Positions 35,241 to 44,757 of a stretch of DNA of 64,000 nucleotides are shown piece by piece. The DNA is taken from NCBI GenBank assembly GCA_910579515.1, contig CAJTUV010000016.1, positions 8,240 to 72,239 on the forward strand, read 5' to 3'. The notes under the pieces are model-generated. The model had not been told where the DNA came from and did not search any database. It saw nothing but the letters and a program-made list of their open reading frames with translations. Source of the stretch: an uncultured Hungatella sp. (GTDB lineage: Bacteria > Bacillota > Clostridia > Lachnospirales > Lachnospiraceae). The translations under genes and the position numbers were made by a program. Numbering within the stretch: position 1 is the stretch's first letter; the number at the start of each line of letters is the position of its first letter.

Positions 35241-35244
35241 AATC

Positions 35245-36654
35245 TTATCCCCTCACCTTGCCATATTCCTTAAGCGCCTTCACAAAACACTCCTTAGGCG
35301 GATTGACAATGCCAGCGCCAATCTGCCCGATTCCTGCTACCTTGTGGGCAATGCCTGTATTGATGACAGGCAAAGTCCCACTGTCCAGTACCTTTAAAAT
35401 GTCGATTCCTGTTGCTGTTCCCCGAAAATCCATAGGAGGCAGAGCGTAGGCGCTGTTCTCTCCCGTTGTGATGGTATACATGCTTTTCGTGTAGTTCATG
35501 GCGTCCTCCACCGTTCCCCCAACAAACTGGGTGATAGCCGGAGAGGCTCCCATAGCAAAACCTCCGATTCCCATGGTTTCCGTTATGGCGCTGTCTCCCA
35601 GATCTGGATTGGCATCCTGGTCATCATATCCAGGAAACAACAGACCCTGAACGTAATTTGCCGGCGCTGTAAACCATTTCTTTCCAAGACCACTGACCTG
35701 AATGCCGAAATCCACACCGTTTCTGGCCATGGCAGTGACAATCGTAGACTTCTGGATTCCGTTTGCCGGATCCAGAATCGACTTACAGGCAGGCATGGAC
35801 AGATTCAAAAAATAATGATCATTTCCCCTGATAAAATCAATGGCCTTCTCAATCTGCTGCTGAGGAAATCCAGTCTTTAACAGAGACAACACCAGCTCCC
35901 GAAAGAACAGACAGGTAGCCGCCTTATTCCGGTTATGGCACTCGTCCCCCATCTGAACTGCCTGAGCGGTAATAACCTTCAGATCAATCTCCCCATGAAG
36001 TTCTATGGCCTTTTGCATCACAGGCATAAACTCCTTCTCTATCCATTTCAGACGAGTGATCACCGCCTGGTCAAAAGCCCCAAACCGAAGAACCTTTCCC
36101 AGCCCCTCATTGACCGTACAGTAAGCCCTGTTTCCAAAGGTCTTATTCTCCACAATATGTACAGGCATAGAAGGAGAGATGATTCCGGCCATAGGTCCCA
36201 CAGCACTGTGTTCATGACAGGGAGAAAAGGTAATCTCCCCAGAAGCTGCAAGCTGCCTTGCCTCCTCTTCATTTTCCGCCCTTCCCTCATAGATTAAGGC
36301 TCCCACCACAGCGCCTTTTACCGGATCGCACATTCTGTCCCAGCCAATGGGCGGCCCTGAATGGAGAATGGTATTCCTCGTCATGCCAGGTATCACGTCT
36401 ATGGCCTGCTTCATTCCAATGAGAACAGGGCTCCCCTTAAGGATTCGGGAAAATGCTTCCTGGTTCGCCGCCTTGATGTCTTCCCTGTCGCTAAATTCAT
36501 CCATCAGTTCAATCAATTCCAGATCTCCGTCGGCGGGAGGCATCCATTGAATCTGATGAACCGAAATCCCCTGATGCTCTAAATCCGTTTTAAAATTAGG
36601 CGCTCCGATGTTGAGAACCGTTAACTCCTGCTGAAATAAATCGTTGATCTTCAT
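35245..36654 (-). CDS. DUF1116 protein, oxamate carbamoyltransferase-like subunit (AllG/YlbE-type)
   Basis: 469 residues. The family (DUF1116) includes E. coli YlbE/AllG, one of three proteins needed for oxamate carbamoyltransferase. Typical segments: LTVLNIGAPNFKTDLEHQGI at the N-terminus, PVLIGMKQAIDVIPGMTRNT, FSPCHEHSAVGPMAGIISPS, and MARNGVDFGIQVSGLGKKWF. It lies between the FdrA-like and carbamate kinase genes, as in the allantoin cluster. The real carbamoyl acceptor or donor in this operon may differ from oxamate. Confidence 0.9.
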   Translation of the reverse strand: MKINDLFQQELTVLNIGAPNFKTDLEHQGISVHQIQWMPPADGDLELIELMDEFSDREDIKAANQEAFSRILKGSPVLIGMKQAIDVIPGMTRNTILHSGPPIGWDRMCDPVKGAVVGALIYEGRAENEEEARQLAASGEITFSPCHEHSAVGPMAGIISPSMPVHIVENKTFGNRAYCTVNEGLGKVLRFGAFDQAVITRLKWIEKEFMPVMQKAIELHGEIDLKVITAQAVQMGDECHNRNKAATCLFFRELVLSLLKTGFPQQQIEKAIDFIRGNDHYFLNLSMPACKSILDPANGIQKSTIVTAMARNGVDFGIQVSGLGKKWFTAPANYVQGLLFPGYDDQDANPDLGDSAITETMGIGGFAMGASPAITQFVGGTVEDAMNYTKSMYTITTGENSAYALPPMDFRGTATGIDILKVLDSGTLPVINTGIAHKVAGIGQIGAGIVNPPKECFVKALKEYGKVRG

Positions 36655-36671
36655 CTGCTTTTCCCTCCCTT

Positions 36672-38204
36672 CTAATCCGTCAAAAGCTCTGCCGCAATCT
36701 GAGCCGCTTCCACGTTGCTGTCCGCCAAAATAGCTCCTTCTCCAGCTAAAATGGCCCTCTGTTCCTCCAGATTCTGACGGTCTTTGTCTGTGCCACAGAC
36801 ATAAGCCACCACCTTTAAGCTCCTCCCTGCTGCCTTAGCTGCCTCATTTGCCATGCGGATTCCTTCTGCGGCGATCAGAGCCGGATTTTCATGTGATCCA
36901 TATCCGATCTCCACATCCAGAAGAACCACTCCTACAGAAGAATCCTGTGCTGCATTTACGATCCATTCCGTTCTCAGAGAAGGCTCAATCATAGGATGAG
37001 GACGGCCATTGGTAAATTCATCCTCCCCCAGATCCAAAAGCACGTTCCCTTTTAAGTCTCTGGCGTTTTCTAAAATCTCTCCCTCATGATGAGACACATT
37101 GCTTTTTATCTCTTTCAGTCTTTCCCGCAGTACAATCAGCGCCTCTGCACATAAGGTGCCTCCACAGAAAAAGCCTCTGACAGCTCTCTGTTCTGGCTTC
37201 AAGTCCGCCTTCTCTTTCTGAATCTCTTCCCTTCTGTCCCTTGTCTCTTTCTGAAACTCTACTCCCTTTTCCAAAAAGACTGCTCTTTGGGCTGCTTCCA
37301 GCAATGTAGAGGCCATACAGATATTCTCAGGCAGATTGTCTCTCTTCTTTCCCTCCAGGAAACAAACTACCACAGGCTTTTTCACCTGCTTTAAAAGGTT
37401 CCATATCTTCTCCTCCACGATAGGTTCCGGTGGCTTGGACACCAGCACCAGCACCTTTACCTGGTCCTCTGCTTCCAAAGCCTTTATCCCTTCCATCATC
37501 ATGATTCCGCCGATGCTTTCTTTTAAATCCCTTCCTCCTGTTCCCAATGCCTGAACGATACCGCCGCCAAGACGGTCAATCTGAACCAAAACCTCCTGAA
37601 GCCCTGTTCCGGACGCTCCTACAATGCCGATCGAACCTTTTCTCATCTCATTGGCAAAGCAAAGACCTGCTCCGTTTACCACTGCCGTACCGCAGTCCGG
37701 CCCCATGACTAAAAGCCCTCTTTCTCTTGCCAGCTCCTTTAATTCCCGCTCCTGATCCACTGTCACATTGTCGCTGAACAACATCACATGCATATTATTT
37801 TTCAAAGCCTTTTTCGCTTCTCTTGCGGCGAATCGTCCGGGAACGGAGATCACTGCCAGATTCGCCTTCACTCCGTCCTTCAAAGCCTCCTCCTGAGTCT
37901 TGTATACACTGTCCCGATTCTTCTTTTTATCCTGGTTTCCAGCTAGTTTCTCTTCAATCTCTCCAAAAGCCGCCAAGAGAGCTTCTTCTCCTTCTGCCTC
38001 TACGGCCAGAACCAAATCATTAGGTCCTGCATTTTCTGTCTCCTCATTTCCAAGGCCGACGTTCATCAGAATCTCCCGATTCATCTCTGTGGCCATAACC
38101 ACCACAGCCTGAGAGACCCCTTCCAGTTTCTTTACCTTGCTCCCTAAAGACATCAAGGTAACCGAATCAAAATACGCATTTTTTCGAACCACAATTTTTT
38201 TCAA
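36672..38204 (-). CDS. fdrA: FdrA-like acyl-CoA synthetase-fold protein (AllF-type)
   Basis: 510 residues from TTG at 38204, which has AGGAGGA 7 bp upstream and gives (M)KKIVVRKNAYFDSVTLMSL; a longer frame to 38261 overlaps the DUF2877 gene. The fold is that of succinyl-CoA synthetase alpha-type proteins: NNMHVMLFSDNVTVDQE, LVMGPDCGTAVV, GSIGIVGASGTGLQEVLVQI and TGGRDLKESIGG are signature stretches. E. coli FdrA (AllF) forms oxamate carbamoyltransferase with YlbE and YlbF. The end of the upstream DUF2877 gene overlaps its start by 38 bp. Confidence 0.88.
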   Translation of the reverse strand: MKKIVVRKNAYFDSVTLMSLGSKVKKLEGVSQAVVVMATEMNREILMNVGLGNEETENAGPNDLVLAVEAEGEEALLAAFGEIEEKLAGNQDKKKNRDSVYKTQEEALKDGVKANLAVISVPGRFAAREAKKALKNNMHVMLFSDNVTVDQERELKELARERGLLVMGPDCGTAVVNGAGLCFANEMRKGSIGIVGASGTGLQEVLVQIDRLGGGIVQALGTGGRDLKESIGGIMMMEGIKALEAEDQVKVLVLVSKPPEPIVEEKIWNLLKQVKKPVVVCFLEGKKRDNLPENICMASTLLEAAQRAVFLEKGVEFQKETRDRREEIQKEKADLKPEQRAVRGFFCGGTLCAEALIVLRERLKEIKSNVSHHEGEILENARDLKGNVLLDLGEDEFTNGRPHPMIEPSLRTEWIVNAAQDSSVGVVLLDVEIGYGSHENPALIAAEGIRMANEAAKAAGRSLKVVAYVCGTDKDRQNLEEQRAILAGEGAILADSNVEAAQIAAELLTD

Positions 38205-39180
38205 CACAATCTCCTCCTTCACAAACACCCATGAAAATCCGAAAGGCGGCCGCCATCCCACAGGCCATGTCTATCCCAGAAGAATGACCCACCTTAGAAA
38301 GCCGTTCCATCACCTTTTCCATATCTCCTCCCCCTGTCAGAAACGCTTCTGCCAGTTTAAGATAAATTCTGGGAAATAAATGCCCTACGTGAAACAAAAG
38401 CATTTCCTCTGACACCCGAGTAGTTCTTTTCTTCCCAACAGCCTCTCGGATTCCTGCCTCAACCGCCTTTTTCACTGTTTCCCACTCCAGGCAGTTCATG
38501 GCAAGGAACATACCGCAAAAAAAATCATCTGCAGAAGGGGTCAGTCCCACTCCGGCTCCCACGGTTCTGGAAACTATTTTTGCAAGTTCTCTTTCTGATC
38601 CCCTCACCCTTAATAAATCACATACCTGCGCTAAACGTTTTTCTAATTCTGTCTGCAGACAATCCTTTTGTATCTGGAAACCGCCGGAGCCCCTATTTTC
38701 TGCTCCAAAATAGTCCATATAAAAAAGACCTGCTCCAGCTCCCTTATCTTTTGCGATTTCAGGCAGAAATGTGTCAAACCGGATCAGCCCCTTGCTAATC
38801 CCTGCCCGATTTCCTTTTGGCAGATCCTTTATTTGAAAAAAGGCATCAGGAAAGAAAACCACAGGTTCAGAAAAGAAAAAATAAGCTTCTCCAATCTGTA
38901 TCCTGTGCTCTCTTAAGTAGACCGCCTCTCCCGAAACAGACTTTATGGTTTTAAAATTTTTAATGTCCGCATAGGCGCTGCCAGGAACACCCAGGTACTC
39001 TTTGTCTTCTGGAAGCAGAGTTTCTTTTTCAGTCGCAAGCAAGGTGTACAAATGTCCCTCTGCTTCCAGGTTGACCGCTTTTTCAAAAATACTGTGAACC
39101 CATACCTTTTTTCTTCCCTGCCTTAGATCCTCCGCCATTTGGCAGAATCTCCGGTCACAGAAAAGAATACGATGTTCCAC
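38167..39180 (-). CDS. DUF2877 protein, oxamate carbamoyltransferase-like subunit (AllH/YlbF-type)
   Basis: 337 residues. Family marks: GVGLTPSADDFFCGMFLAMN near residue 210 and VGHSSGIDMACGMAAAFRIF near the C-terminus. It is the third component next to FdrA-like and DUF1116 proteins, and comes first among them here. The end overlaps the fdrA-like gene. Start at ATG 39180 is 2 bp after the permease stop, so coupling is likely. Confidence 0.85.
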   Translation of the reverse strand: MEHRILFCDRRFCQMAEDLRQGRKKVWVHSIFEKAVNLEAEGHLYTLLATEKETLLPEDKEYLGVPGSAYADIKNFKTIKSVSGEAVYLREHRIQIGEAYFFFSEPVVFFPDAFFQIKDLPKGNRAGISKGLIRFDTFLPEIAKDKGAGAGLFYMDYFGAENRGSGGFQIQKDCLQTELEKRLAQVCDLLRVRGSERELAKIVSRTVGAGVGLTPSADDFFCGMFLAMNCLEWETVKKAVEAGIREAVGKKRTTRVSEEMLLFHVGHLFPRIYLKLAEAFLTGGGDMEKVMERLSKVGHSSGIDMACGMAAAFRIFMGVCEGGDCVEKNCGSKKCVF

Positions 39181-39182
39181 GT

Positions 39183-40490
39183 CTATTTCCTTCGGCCTGG
39201 TAAAACCAGGTCCAGAAAAATAGCAAGAATCGAAGCCGGAATCACGCCGGAAGTCATGCAGATACTTACTGTCTTGGGCATCTGTCCCATCACGTCAGGC
39301 ACGAGGTTGAAGCCTACTCCAATCCCTATTGAAATGGCCATAACAAGCATATCCCTGCTGGTAATCTCCGCGCTGCGAATCAGCTCGATTCCAGAGATAA
39401 ACACCATCACAAAGGTAATCAGCGTAGCCCCGCCTAAAACCGGCTGAGGCACACAAAGGATCACTGCCGCCACCTTTGGAAAAATGGAAAATAACACTAA
39501 AATTCCCGCCCCCAGAGTCACTACATAATTTGAGAAAACGCCGGTAAGATTTACCACGCCGATATTCTGGGTGTAAGAAGTATTGGGAAATGCGTTAAAA
39601 ATCGCCGCCAGAGAACTTCCCAGCCCGTCAGCCAGCACAGCCCCTCTGCTTTCTTCTGGCGTAGGCTGCCTGTCCTCTGCCACAATGGTCAGGGCAGAGA
39701 TGTCGCCTACGGTTTCAATAGTGGTGGCAAGATACATAAATAACATGATGATAATCGCTGCAGGCTGAAATTCCCATTTCCAATGAAGAATCCCCGGAAG
39801 CCCCAGCCAGGAGGCTTCTGAGACGCTGGTAAAATCCACCATCCTCATAAAAACAGCCACAATATATCCCACTACAATGCCTACCAGAATCGAGGCAGAC
39901 TTTAGCATTTTACTGTTCATACAATTACAGATAATAATCGTCACAATCACAATCCCAGACAACACGAGATTGACTGGCGCCCCCAAGCCGGCCTCTGTAG
40001 AACTGCCTGCCGCAGCCTTCACTCCGGTGGGAATCAAGGTAAGGCCGATGGTCATTACCACAATTCCCGAAACGAGAGGCGTAAAAATCCGTTTCAGCTT
40101 TTTTAAGAAACTTCCGAGAACACTTTCAAACAGTCCTCCAATAAAACTGGCGCCCAAACATGCACCGATGCCGTACTGAGTAGTAATCAGGGATACCGTG
40201 GAAAGAAATCCATTGCTGGTTCCCATCACAACTGGCAGTCGGGCGCCTACAGGTCCCAGCCCCACAACCTGGAGCAGGGTAACCACACCTGCCATTAATA
40301 GAGCGCATTGAATCAAAAGGGTCCCCTCTGCACTGCTAAGGCCCGCAATTCCTACCACCAAAAGGGGAACTGTCACATTTCCTGAAAACATAGCCAGAAT
40401 ATGCTGCAATGCATAGACAATCCCTGGTCCTAAGGGCGGTTTATCATGAATATTGTAGATAATATCCGCCTTTTTCTTCTCCTGGGCCAT
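39183..40490 (-). CDS. NCS2 family nucleobase permease (uracil/xanthine/urate type)
   Basis: 435 residues from ATG at 40490 (AAAGGGGGAGAAGA upstream). Fourteen-helix NCS2 fold; seen: YNIHDKPPLGPGIVYALQHI at the N-terminus with the Gln-His of the family, GASFIGGLFESVLGSFLKKL, and the motif ATTIETVGDISALT holding the conserved Glu for base binding. NCS2 proteins import purines, uracil or urate with protons or sodium. In this operon it should bring in the cyclic substrate of the amidohydrolase or a precursor. Confidence 0.9.
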   Translation of the reverse strand: MAQEKKKADIIYNIHDKPPLGPGIVYALQHILAMFSGNVTVPLLVVGIAGLSSAEGTLLIQCALLMAGVVTLLQVVGLGPVGARLPVVMGTSNGFLSTVSLITTQYGIGACLGASFIGGLFESVLGSFLKKLKRIFTPLVSGIVVMTIGLTLIPTGVKAAAGSSTEAGLGAPVNLVLSGIVIVTIIICNCMNSKMLKSASILVGIVVGYIVAVFMRMVDFTSVSEASWLGLPGILHWKWEFQPAAIIIMLFMYLATTIETVGDISALTIVAEDRQPTPEESRGAVLADGLGSSLAAIFNAFPNTSYTQNIGVVNLTGVFSNYVVTLGAGILVLFSIFPKVAAVILCVPQPVLGGATLITFVMVFISGIELIRSAEITSRDMLVMAISIGIGVGFNLVPDVMGQMPKTVSICMTSGVIPASILAIFLDLVLPGRRK

Positions 40491-40516
40491 TCTTCTCCCC
40501 CTTTCCAATACACTTT

Positions 40517-41779
40517 TTATACAAAGATAAAGGAACAAATCACCAATAATCCTAAAGCAATCGCCATGTACTTCATGTTATTCTTTACAATGGTCATGAC
40601 CTCAACTTTGAATCCATCTGACAAGGCTGCCAGATTCACCTGCACAGGGCTGACTTGAGTGCCGATTCCTGCCGCAATCGCCACAAATCCCATGGCAGAA
40701 GACGGCATTCCCAAAAGTGAAAGCGTAGGCAGAATCAGGGCCAGCACTCCCGCGCACATGGCTCCAGAAGGAATCGCAATCAAAAAGGACATAATCACCG
40801 CACATGGCACGATCACCGCCGAAGGGGCATTGCCCACTAAGGCTGCCAACTGCTCAAAAGTTCCAAGTTCCGCAATGATGTTGATAAATCCCAAGAAGAT
40901 ACCTACGGAAAACAAGGTAGTCAAAATATATCTGGAGCCGTCTCCCAAAGCCTCGCAGGTCTCATTAATAGTCAGAGGACTTAAGATAGCTACCAAAATC
41001 GCCGTGATAATCACATTGGTCACAGGCATGAAAATGTTTATGCCAAAGAGTTTGTTAATTTTCGAACCTGCAATTACCATGATAAGCAATGCCAGGGCAG
41101 GAACCGCCTGAACCCACAACTTGCCGGAAGAGACTTCCACCTCTGCTTCGCCTTCTGCCTCTCTCTTTTCTCCCACCGTCATGACGCCCCGTTTATGTAC
41201 GCCGTACACGGCTAAGGCAGCGCCTAACACGACAAACAGTAAGGTAAAGGGAAGCATGTTTGAGGCGTGAACCCCTACGTCGATCCCAGCCGCCTCTGCT
41301 GCAAGAACCGTCTCTGTTGAAGCAGGTGACGTGGTAAAGCACACTGCCGTCGCCAGAGCCATGCCTGCAATCACCTCAGGAATGGCGCCTACCGCCACAG
41401 CCACCAACGGGGCGATAACCATAGTATTTCCCGCTCCCATGCCGGCCATGTATGTGGCAAGTGCCTGAACCAATACCAAAAATCCGGCAAAAAGTCCAAT
41501 TTTATCCTTCAGCACCTTTTTGGCCAGGCTGATAATTGCCTGGAAGCCGCCGCCCTTAGACACCATGACGGCGGCTGCGGCATACAAGATAGGGGATGTA
41601 TAGGAAAACATCGTGTTAATACCGCCTGTAATCAAAGCGGCTCCGTCATGGAGGTTTATTCTTCCAATCAGGATTGCAACCACACTGGCTACCAAACCGG
41701 CTACCATCATGTGTTTTTTCCACAAAATCAACACAAGTAAAATTATTACAATAGGAATCAAATTAATGATCAGTTCCAT
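40517..41779 (-). CDS. Ion-transporter superfamily permease (GntP/DcuC-like)
   Basis: 420 residues, about 12 helices in two halves, with helix hairpins GMGAGNTMVIAPLVAVAVGA and CFTTSPASTETVLAAEAAGI in the first and AAGIGTQVSPVQVNLAALSD in the second, which look like the substrate loops of anion carriers (GntP, DcuC, CitM). Placed between the ring-opening amidohydrolase and the nucleobase permease, it may carry an organic anion, such as the product left after removal of the carbamoyl group. That is inference. Confidence 0.75.
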   Translation of the reverse strand: MELIINLIPIVIILLVLILWKKHMMVAGLVASVVAILIGRINLHDGAALITGGINTMFSYTSPILYAAAAVMVSKGGGFQAIISLAKKVLKDKIGLFAGFLVLVQALATYMAGMGAGNTMVIAPLVAVAVGAIPEVIAGMALATAVCFTTSPASTETVLAAEAAGIDVGVHASNMLPFTLLFVVLGAALAVYGVHKRGVMTVGEKREAEGEAEVEVSSGKLWVQAVPALALLIMVIAGSKINKLFGINIFMPVTNVIITAILVAILSPLTINETCEALGDGSRYILTTLFSVGIFLGFINIIAELGTFEQLAALVGNAPSAVIVPCAVIMSFLIAIPSGAMCAGVLALILPTLSLLGMPSSAMGFVAIAAGIGTQVSPVQVNLAALSDGFKVEVMTIVKNNMKYMAIALGLLVICSFIFV

Positions 41780-41806
41780 ACTCTAACCTCCTTTGTCCGG
41801 CTCTTG

Positions 41807-42913
41807 TTATGTTCGAATAATCACTGCCACTGGTCCGCCGCCGTCCGGCCCTTGATGCTCTCCTCCGCCTGACACATATACCATAGGATCGTCCACGATT
41901 GCCGCAATCACGCCGTTTACCACCGCTCTCGCGTGACGGGTATGGTTGATATCGGAATCTGTGTGCATGGTGTTTCTCCGTCCCCTCACATAGCTGTCAG
42001 AAGAGGCCTCAGCCTTTGCAAACACATTTACAATCTGCTTATTCTGCTCACGGGTGGGCACTTTATCTATAGAAAGTCCGGCATTTTGGATCGCCTCTGT
42101 CACCGCCCGATAATCAATGGCATCCTCCATGACACTGTGTCCAATACGGTAATCACTGTCAGATGCGATAGAATTACCCATTAAAATAATCTCACAGTTT
42201 AAAAGTTCGATTCCAGCAGAGGTGGAAGCCACCTTGGAGTACAATGACCAATCCTTACAAATTTTTTCATTTGTCACAGAGCCTTCCTCAATCTCTCCCA
42301 AAGCCAGTGCTACGCCCAGAGCAGAAGCGCCTCTGTTATATCCCATAGACTCATAGGTGTCGTGGGTCACCACGTCAAACCCTCTTCCTTTTGCCTCCAA
42401 AATTCTCTCTGAGGTCAGCAAAGGACATTTGATCTGCACAAAATGAACATCCTCTGCCTTGTCAATCCCAGCCTCCTTCATCAGCTCCAGCACCACCCGT
42501 TTTACCTCGTTTACCATGGCTACGGTTCCCTGCTCCTCAGGCAGAAAATCTCTGGTAAATCCAGAACTGACAGCCAGCCGACCCTCTGGGTGATTGACGC
42601 CTGCCCCGCCTTCCTTTTTTACAAAAATCGTGGCATGAGGCGACATCACGCCCTCTGTTCCGCCGGACATGACAAAAGCAACTTTTTTGCTGACTTCCTT
42701 TTTCGCCCATCCTGTCCGTTCCGCAATCAAATCTCGAAAACTTACCGTAGATAATGCTCTTGTAAAGTCATTGACGCAGCCATTGCCCTCTGTTTTTCCC
42801 AACACCGCAATAATCTCTTCTGGTTTCACAGCTTTGCTGTCCATTAACTTTTCCAGCTCCCGAACATCGTCTGGAGATGACATTTCAATTCTGAATACGT
42901 CTACTTTCATCAT
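41807..42913 (-). CDS. Ring-opening amidohydrolase (barbiturase / cyanuric acid amidohydrolase family)
   Basis: 368 residues. The family hydrolyses the cyclic amide of barbiturate or cyanurate and has three similar domains each giving a Ser-Lys pair. Seen: AFVMSGGTEGVMSPHATIFV (domain 1), STSAGIELLNCEIILMGNS (domain 2) and VSGGGEHQGPDGGGPVAVI at the C-terminus, the strongest signature. Sequence alone does not tell barbiturase from cyanurate hydrolase. It is the first gene of the seven-gene operon that ends in carbamate kinase. Confidence 0.9.
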   Translation of the reverse strand: MMKVDVFRIEMSSPDDVRELEKLMDSKAVKPEEIIAVLGKTEGNGCVNDFTRALSTVSFRDLIAERTGWAKKEVSKKVAFVMSGGTEGVMSPHATIFVKKEGGAGVNHPEGRLAVSSGFTRDFLPEEQGTVAMVNEVKRVVLELMKEAGIDKAEDVHFVQIKCPLLTSERILEAKGRGFDVVTHDTYESMGYNRGASALGVALALGEIEEGSVTNEKICKDWSLYSKVASTSAGIELLNCEIILMGNSIASDSDYRIGHSVMEDAIDYRAVTEAIQNAGLSIDKVPTREQNKQIVNVFAKAEASSDSYVRGRRNTMHTDSDINHTRHARAVVNGVIAAIVDDPMVYVSGGGEHQGPDGGGPVAVIIRT

Positions 42914-42957
42914 GATCTGCTCCTTTCAAGTAATTGATTCTGCTTTTCTATAGTCCA

Positions 42958-42986
42958 AGTATATCATGTACCATGCCCATTGTCGT
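42958..42986 (-). promoter_or_regulatory. Predicted promoter of the amidohydrolase operon
   Basis: Minus strand: ACGACA, 17-bp spacer, TATACT, about 45 bp upstream of the amidohydrolase start. The -35 is weak, which would suit activation by PucR. Confidence 0.4.
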
Positions 42987-43050
42987 TGTCGTTTATCCAT
43001 AATTGTAGTTTTCTTTTTTGTCATCAAAAGACAACTTGGAGAAATAATAA

Positions 43051-43094
43051 AATAGCAGAAGGTCCGCTACAACGTGAGTAGACTTTCTGCTATT
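43051..43094 (-). terminator. Terminator of the restriction-modification operon
   Basis: AATAGCAGAAAGTCTAC and GTAGCGGACCTTCTGCTATT form a long stem on the minus strand, followed by TTATTATTTC. It lies 22 bp after the last methyltransferase gene and insulates the amidohydrolase operon. Confidence 0.8.
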
Positions 43095-43115
43095 AATCAT
43101 GGGAATGATTCTTCT

Positions 43116-43862
43116 TTACTTTCTAAAAATAAACAAATACTCATGTGCAATCAGTAAAAAATTATATTTAACACTGTTTGTCTTCCAATATCCAGTTGCT
43201 TTACAGTTGTGTTGTTCCTTGATGATAAGTTCCTTAAGCTTAAATCCCGCGTCCTCAAAAATTCGCATAACTTCAAAGGACATAGGAATCATGTGGCCTT
43301 TTTGTCTAGTATCGCCCATTAATATGGCGCAAAACTTGTCCTTTTTTAATACACGTTGACTCTCAGCGGCTACTTTTTTCATTTCTTTCAAAAAGTCTTT
43401 TATCTTTAAACGTGACAAATCCTCTTGGATGTCCTCACTATATTGGATAATGTCTGCATAGGGCGGATGAGTGCAGATGAGGTCAATGCTGTTATCTGAT
43501 ACAAACTCTAAATTGCGGGCATCGCCTCTTTGAATACACACGTTTCCATTTGCTCCTTCATATTGAAAATCGATCTTTTCTCTGCATCGTGCAAGGGCTG
43601 TCTCATTTACATCCACACCGATAATATTTCTGTTAAGCAGTTTTGCTTCTACAAGCGTCGTCCCACCACCAGCGAATTGATCCAGCACCAGATCCCCTTC
43701 CTGAGAATAGCGAAGTAAAATGTTACGTGGAATATATGGCGACCAATTTCCACGCCATTTTGCATCATGGGTGGCCCAGTCGCCGCGTTTCGGAAAGGAC
43801 CAGTGGGTTGTCATTTCTAATTCAAAATCCTCTGGTCCCCATTTTGTTATTTTCTTTGCCAT
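43116..43862 (-). CDS. DNA methyltransferase, beta class (DpnA-like, second methylase of a DpnII-type system)
   Basis: 248 residues. Catalytic motif IV is THPPYADIIQYS and the SAM motif comes earlier, DQFAGGGTTLVEAKLLNRN, after the target recognition part. Order IV after I with the target domain in front is as in DpnA, which methylates GATC in single-stranded DNA. Its ATG overlaps the endonuclease stop by 1 bp (TAATG). It closes the three-gene operon. Confidence 0.85.
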   Translation of the reverse strand: MAKKITKWGPEDFELEMTTHWSFPKRGDWATHDAKWRGNWSPYIPRNILLRYSQEGDLVLDQFAGGGTTLVEAKLLNRNIIGVDVNETALARCREKIDFQYEGANGNVCIQRGDARNLEFVSDNSIDLICTHPPYADIIQYSEDIQEDLSRLKIKDFLKEMKKVAAESQRVLKKDKFCAILMGDTRQKGHMIPMSFEVMRIFEDAGFKLKELIIKEQHNCKATGYWKTNSVKYNFLLIAHEYLFIFRK

Positions 43863-44740
43863 TATATAAAAACCTTTCCGACAATATCATGTTCCAAATC
43901 ATTAATATTATAGATGTGCTCCATCACATCAAAGGTTTCTTCCAAATTATGGCGGGCGCTTGCCCATCCCTTTCCGTCAGTAAACCAGACAAATGTAAAT
44001 CCCTGTATAGAGTCTGCTTCCTGAGCAAGCGTTTTATAACTTCTTGCCGTTTCATTTAGTTTGCTGCCGCCGCTGCCATAAAAATTTGTTTCAATCCCAT
44101 AGACCATGTTGTCTGTTTTTACTACAAAATCGAATCTCTTTTCCATTTTTCCCTGATTAGAAATCGCAGAAAGGTTAAGATCCCATCTTCCAGTAATCTG
44201 ATGAATATACATTTCTTTAAAATAAGTCTCATTCTTTATAAACCCCGCTTTTATAATAAAACTTTCCACCAGGTCTTCCATCAGGTGCCCGCCACGATTT
44301 TTTCTTCCATTAGAATCCAACCCTGTCTCAACTCCGGTCACATAGTCAATCAAATTGCTGATTATATGGTTTTCCAACAAATCAAATAAGCCTGTCTTTC
44401 TCATAAAATACACGTTTTTCTCATAATAGAAGCGGCTGTTTGGCGGATAATTTCCCACGTGAAATTGATACAAAAATCCTCCGTTTTCATCCTGACAATA
44501 AATCTCACTGGCTCTCACCGCTAAAAGAAGAGGGATACATTTTAATACTTCTGGATATCTTTTACTTAAAGCTTTAAAATCCTCTTCAATCTGTTTTGAT
44601 CCGATCAGAGAATTCAGAATATTGAGCTCAACTTTTATATTATCCACATTCCTATGTACTTTTCGAAAATCAATATAATATTCATAATTGGCTATGCTTT
44701 CTCTAAAAGCAGATAACCATTCATCAAAATTTCTCGCCAT
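43862..44740 (-). CDS. DpnII/MboI-type restriction endonuclease (GATC)
   Basis: 292 residues from the ATG at 44740 (GGGGGA upstream); the frame is open to a TTG at 44761. Family features: SNLIDYVTGVETGLDSNGRK, NRGGHLMEDLVESFI, then VVKTDNMVYGIETNFYGSGG with the D...ExN type nuclease core, and ETARSYKTLAQEADSIQGFT. Length fits DpnII (288). It cleaves unmethylated GATC. Position between the two methylase genes supports the call. Confidence 0.9.
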   Translation of the reverse strand: MARNFDEWLSAFRESIANYEYYIDFRKVHRNVDNIKVELNILNSLIGSKQIEEDFKALSKRYPEVLKCIPLLLAVRASEIYCQDENGGFLYQFHVGNYPPNSRFYYEKNVYFMRKTGLFDLLENHIISNLIDYVTGVETGLDSNGRKNRGGHLMEDLVESFIIKAGFIKNETYFKEMYIHQITGRWDLNLSAISNQGKMEKRFDFVVKTDNMVYGIETNFYGSGGSKLNETARSYKTLAQEADSIQGFTFVWFTDGKGWASARHNLEETFDVMEHIYNINDLEHDIVGKVFI

Positions 44741-44757
44741 ATTCATTCCCCCATTTA

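Noticed and set aside
37900..38112. Plus-strand ORFs opposite the fdrA-like gene
   Set aside because: Shadows of the FdrA-like frame; no ribosome site.
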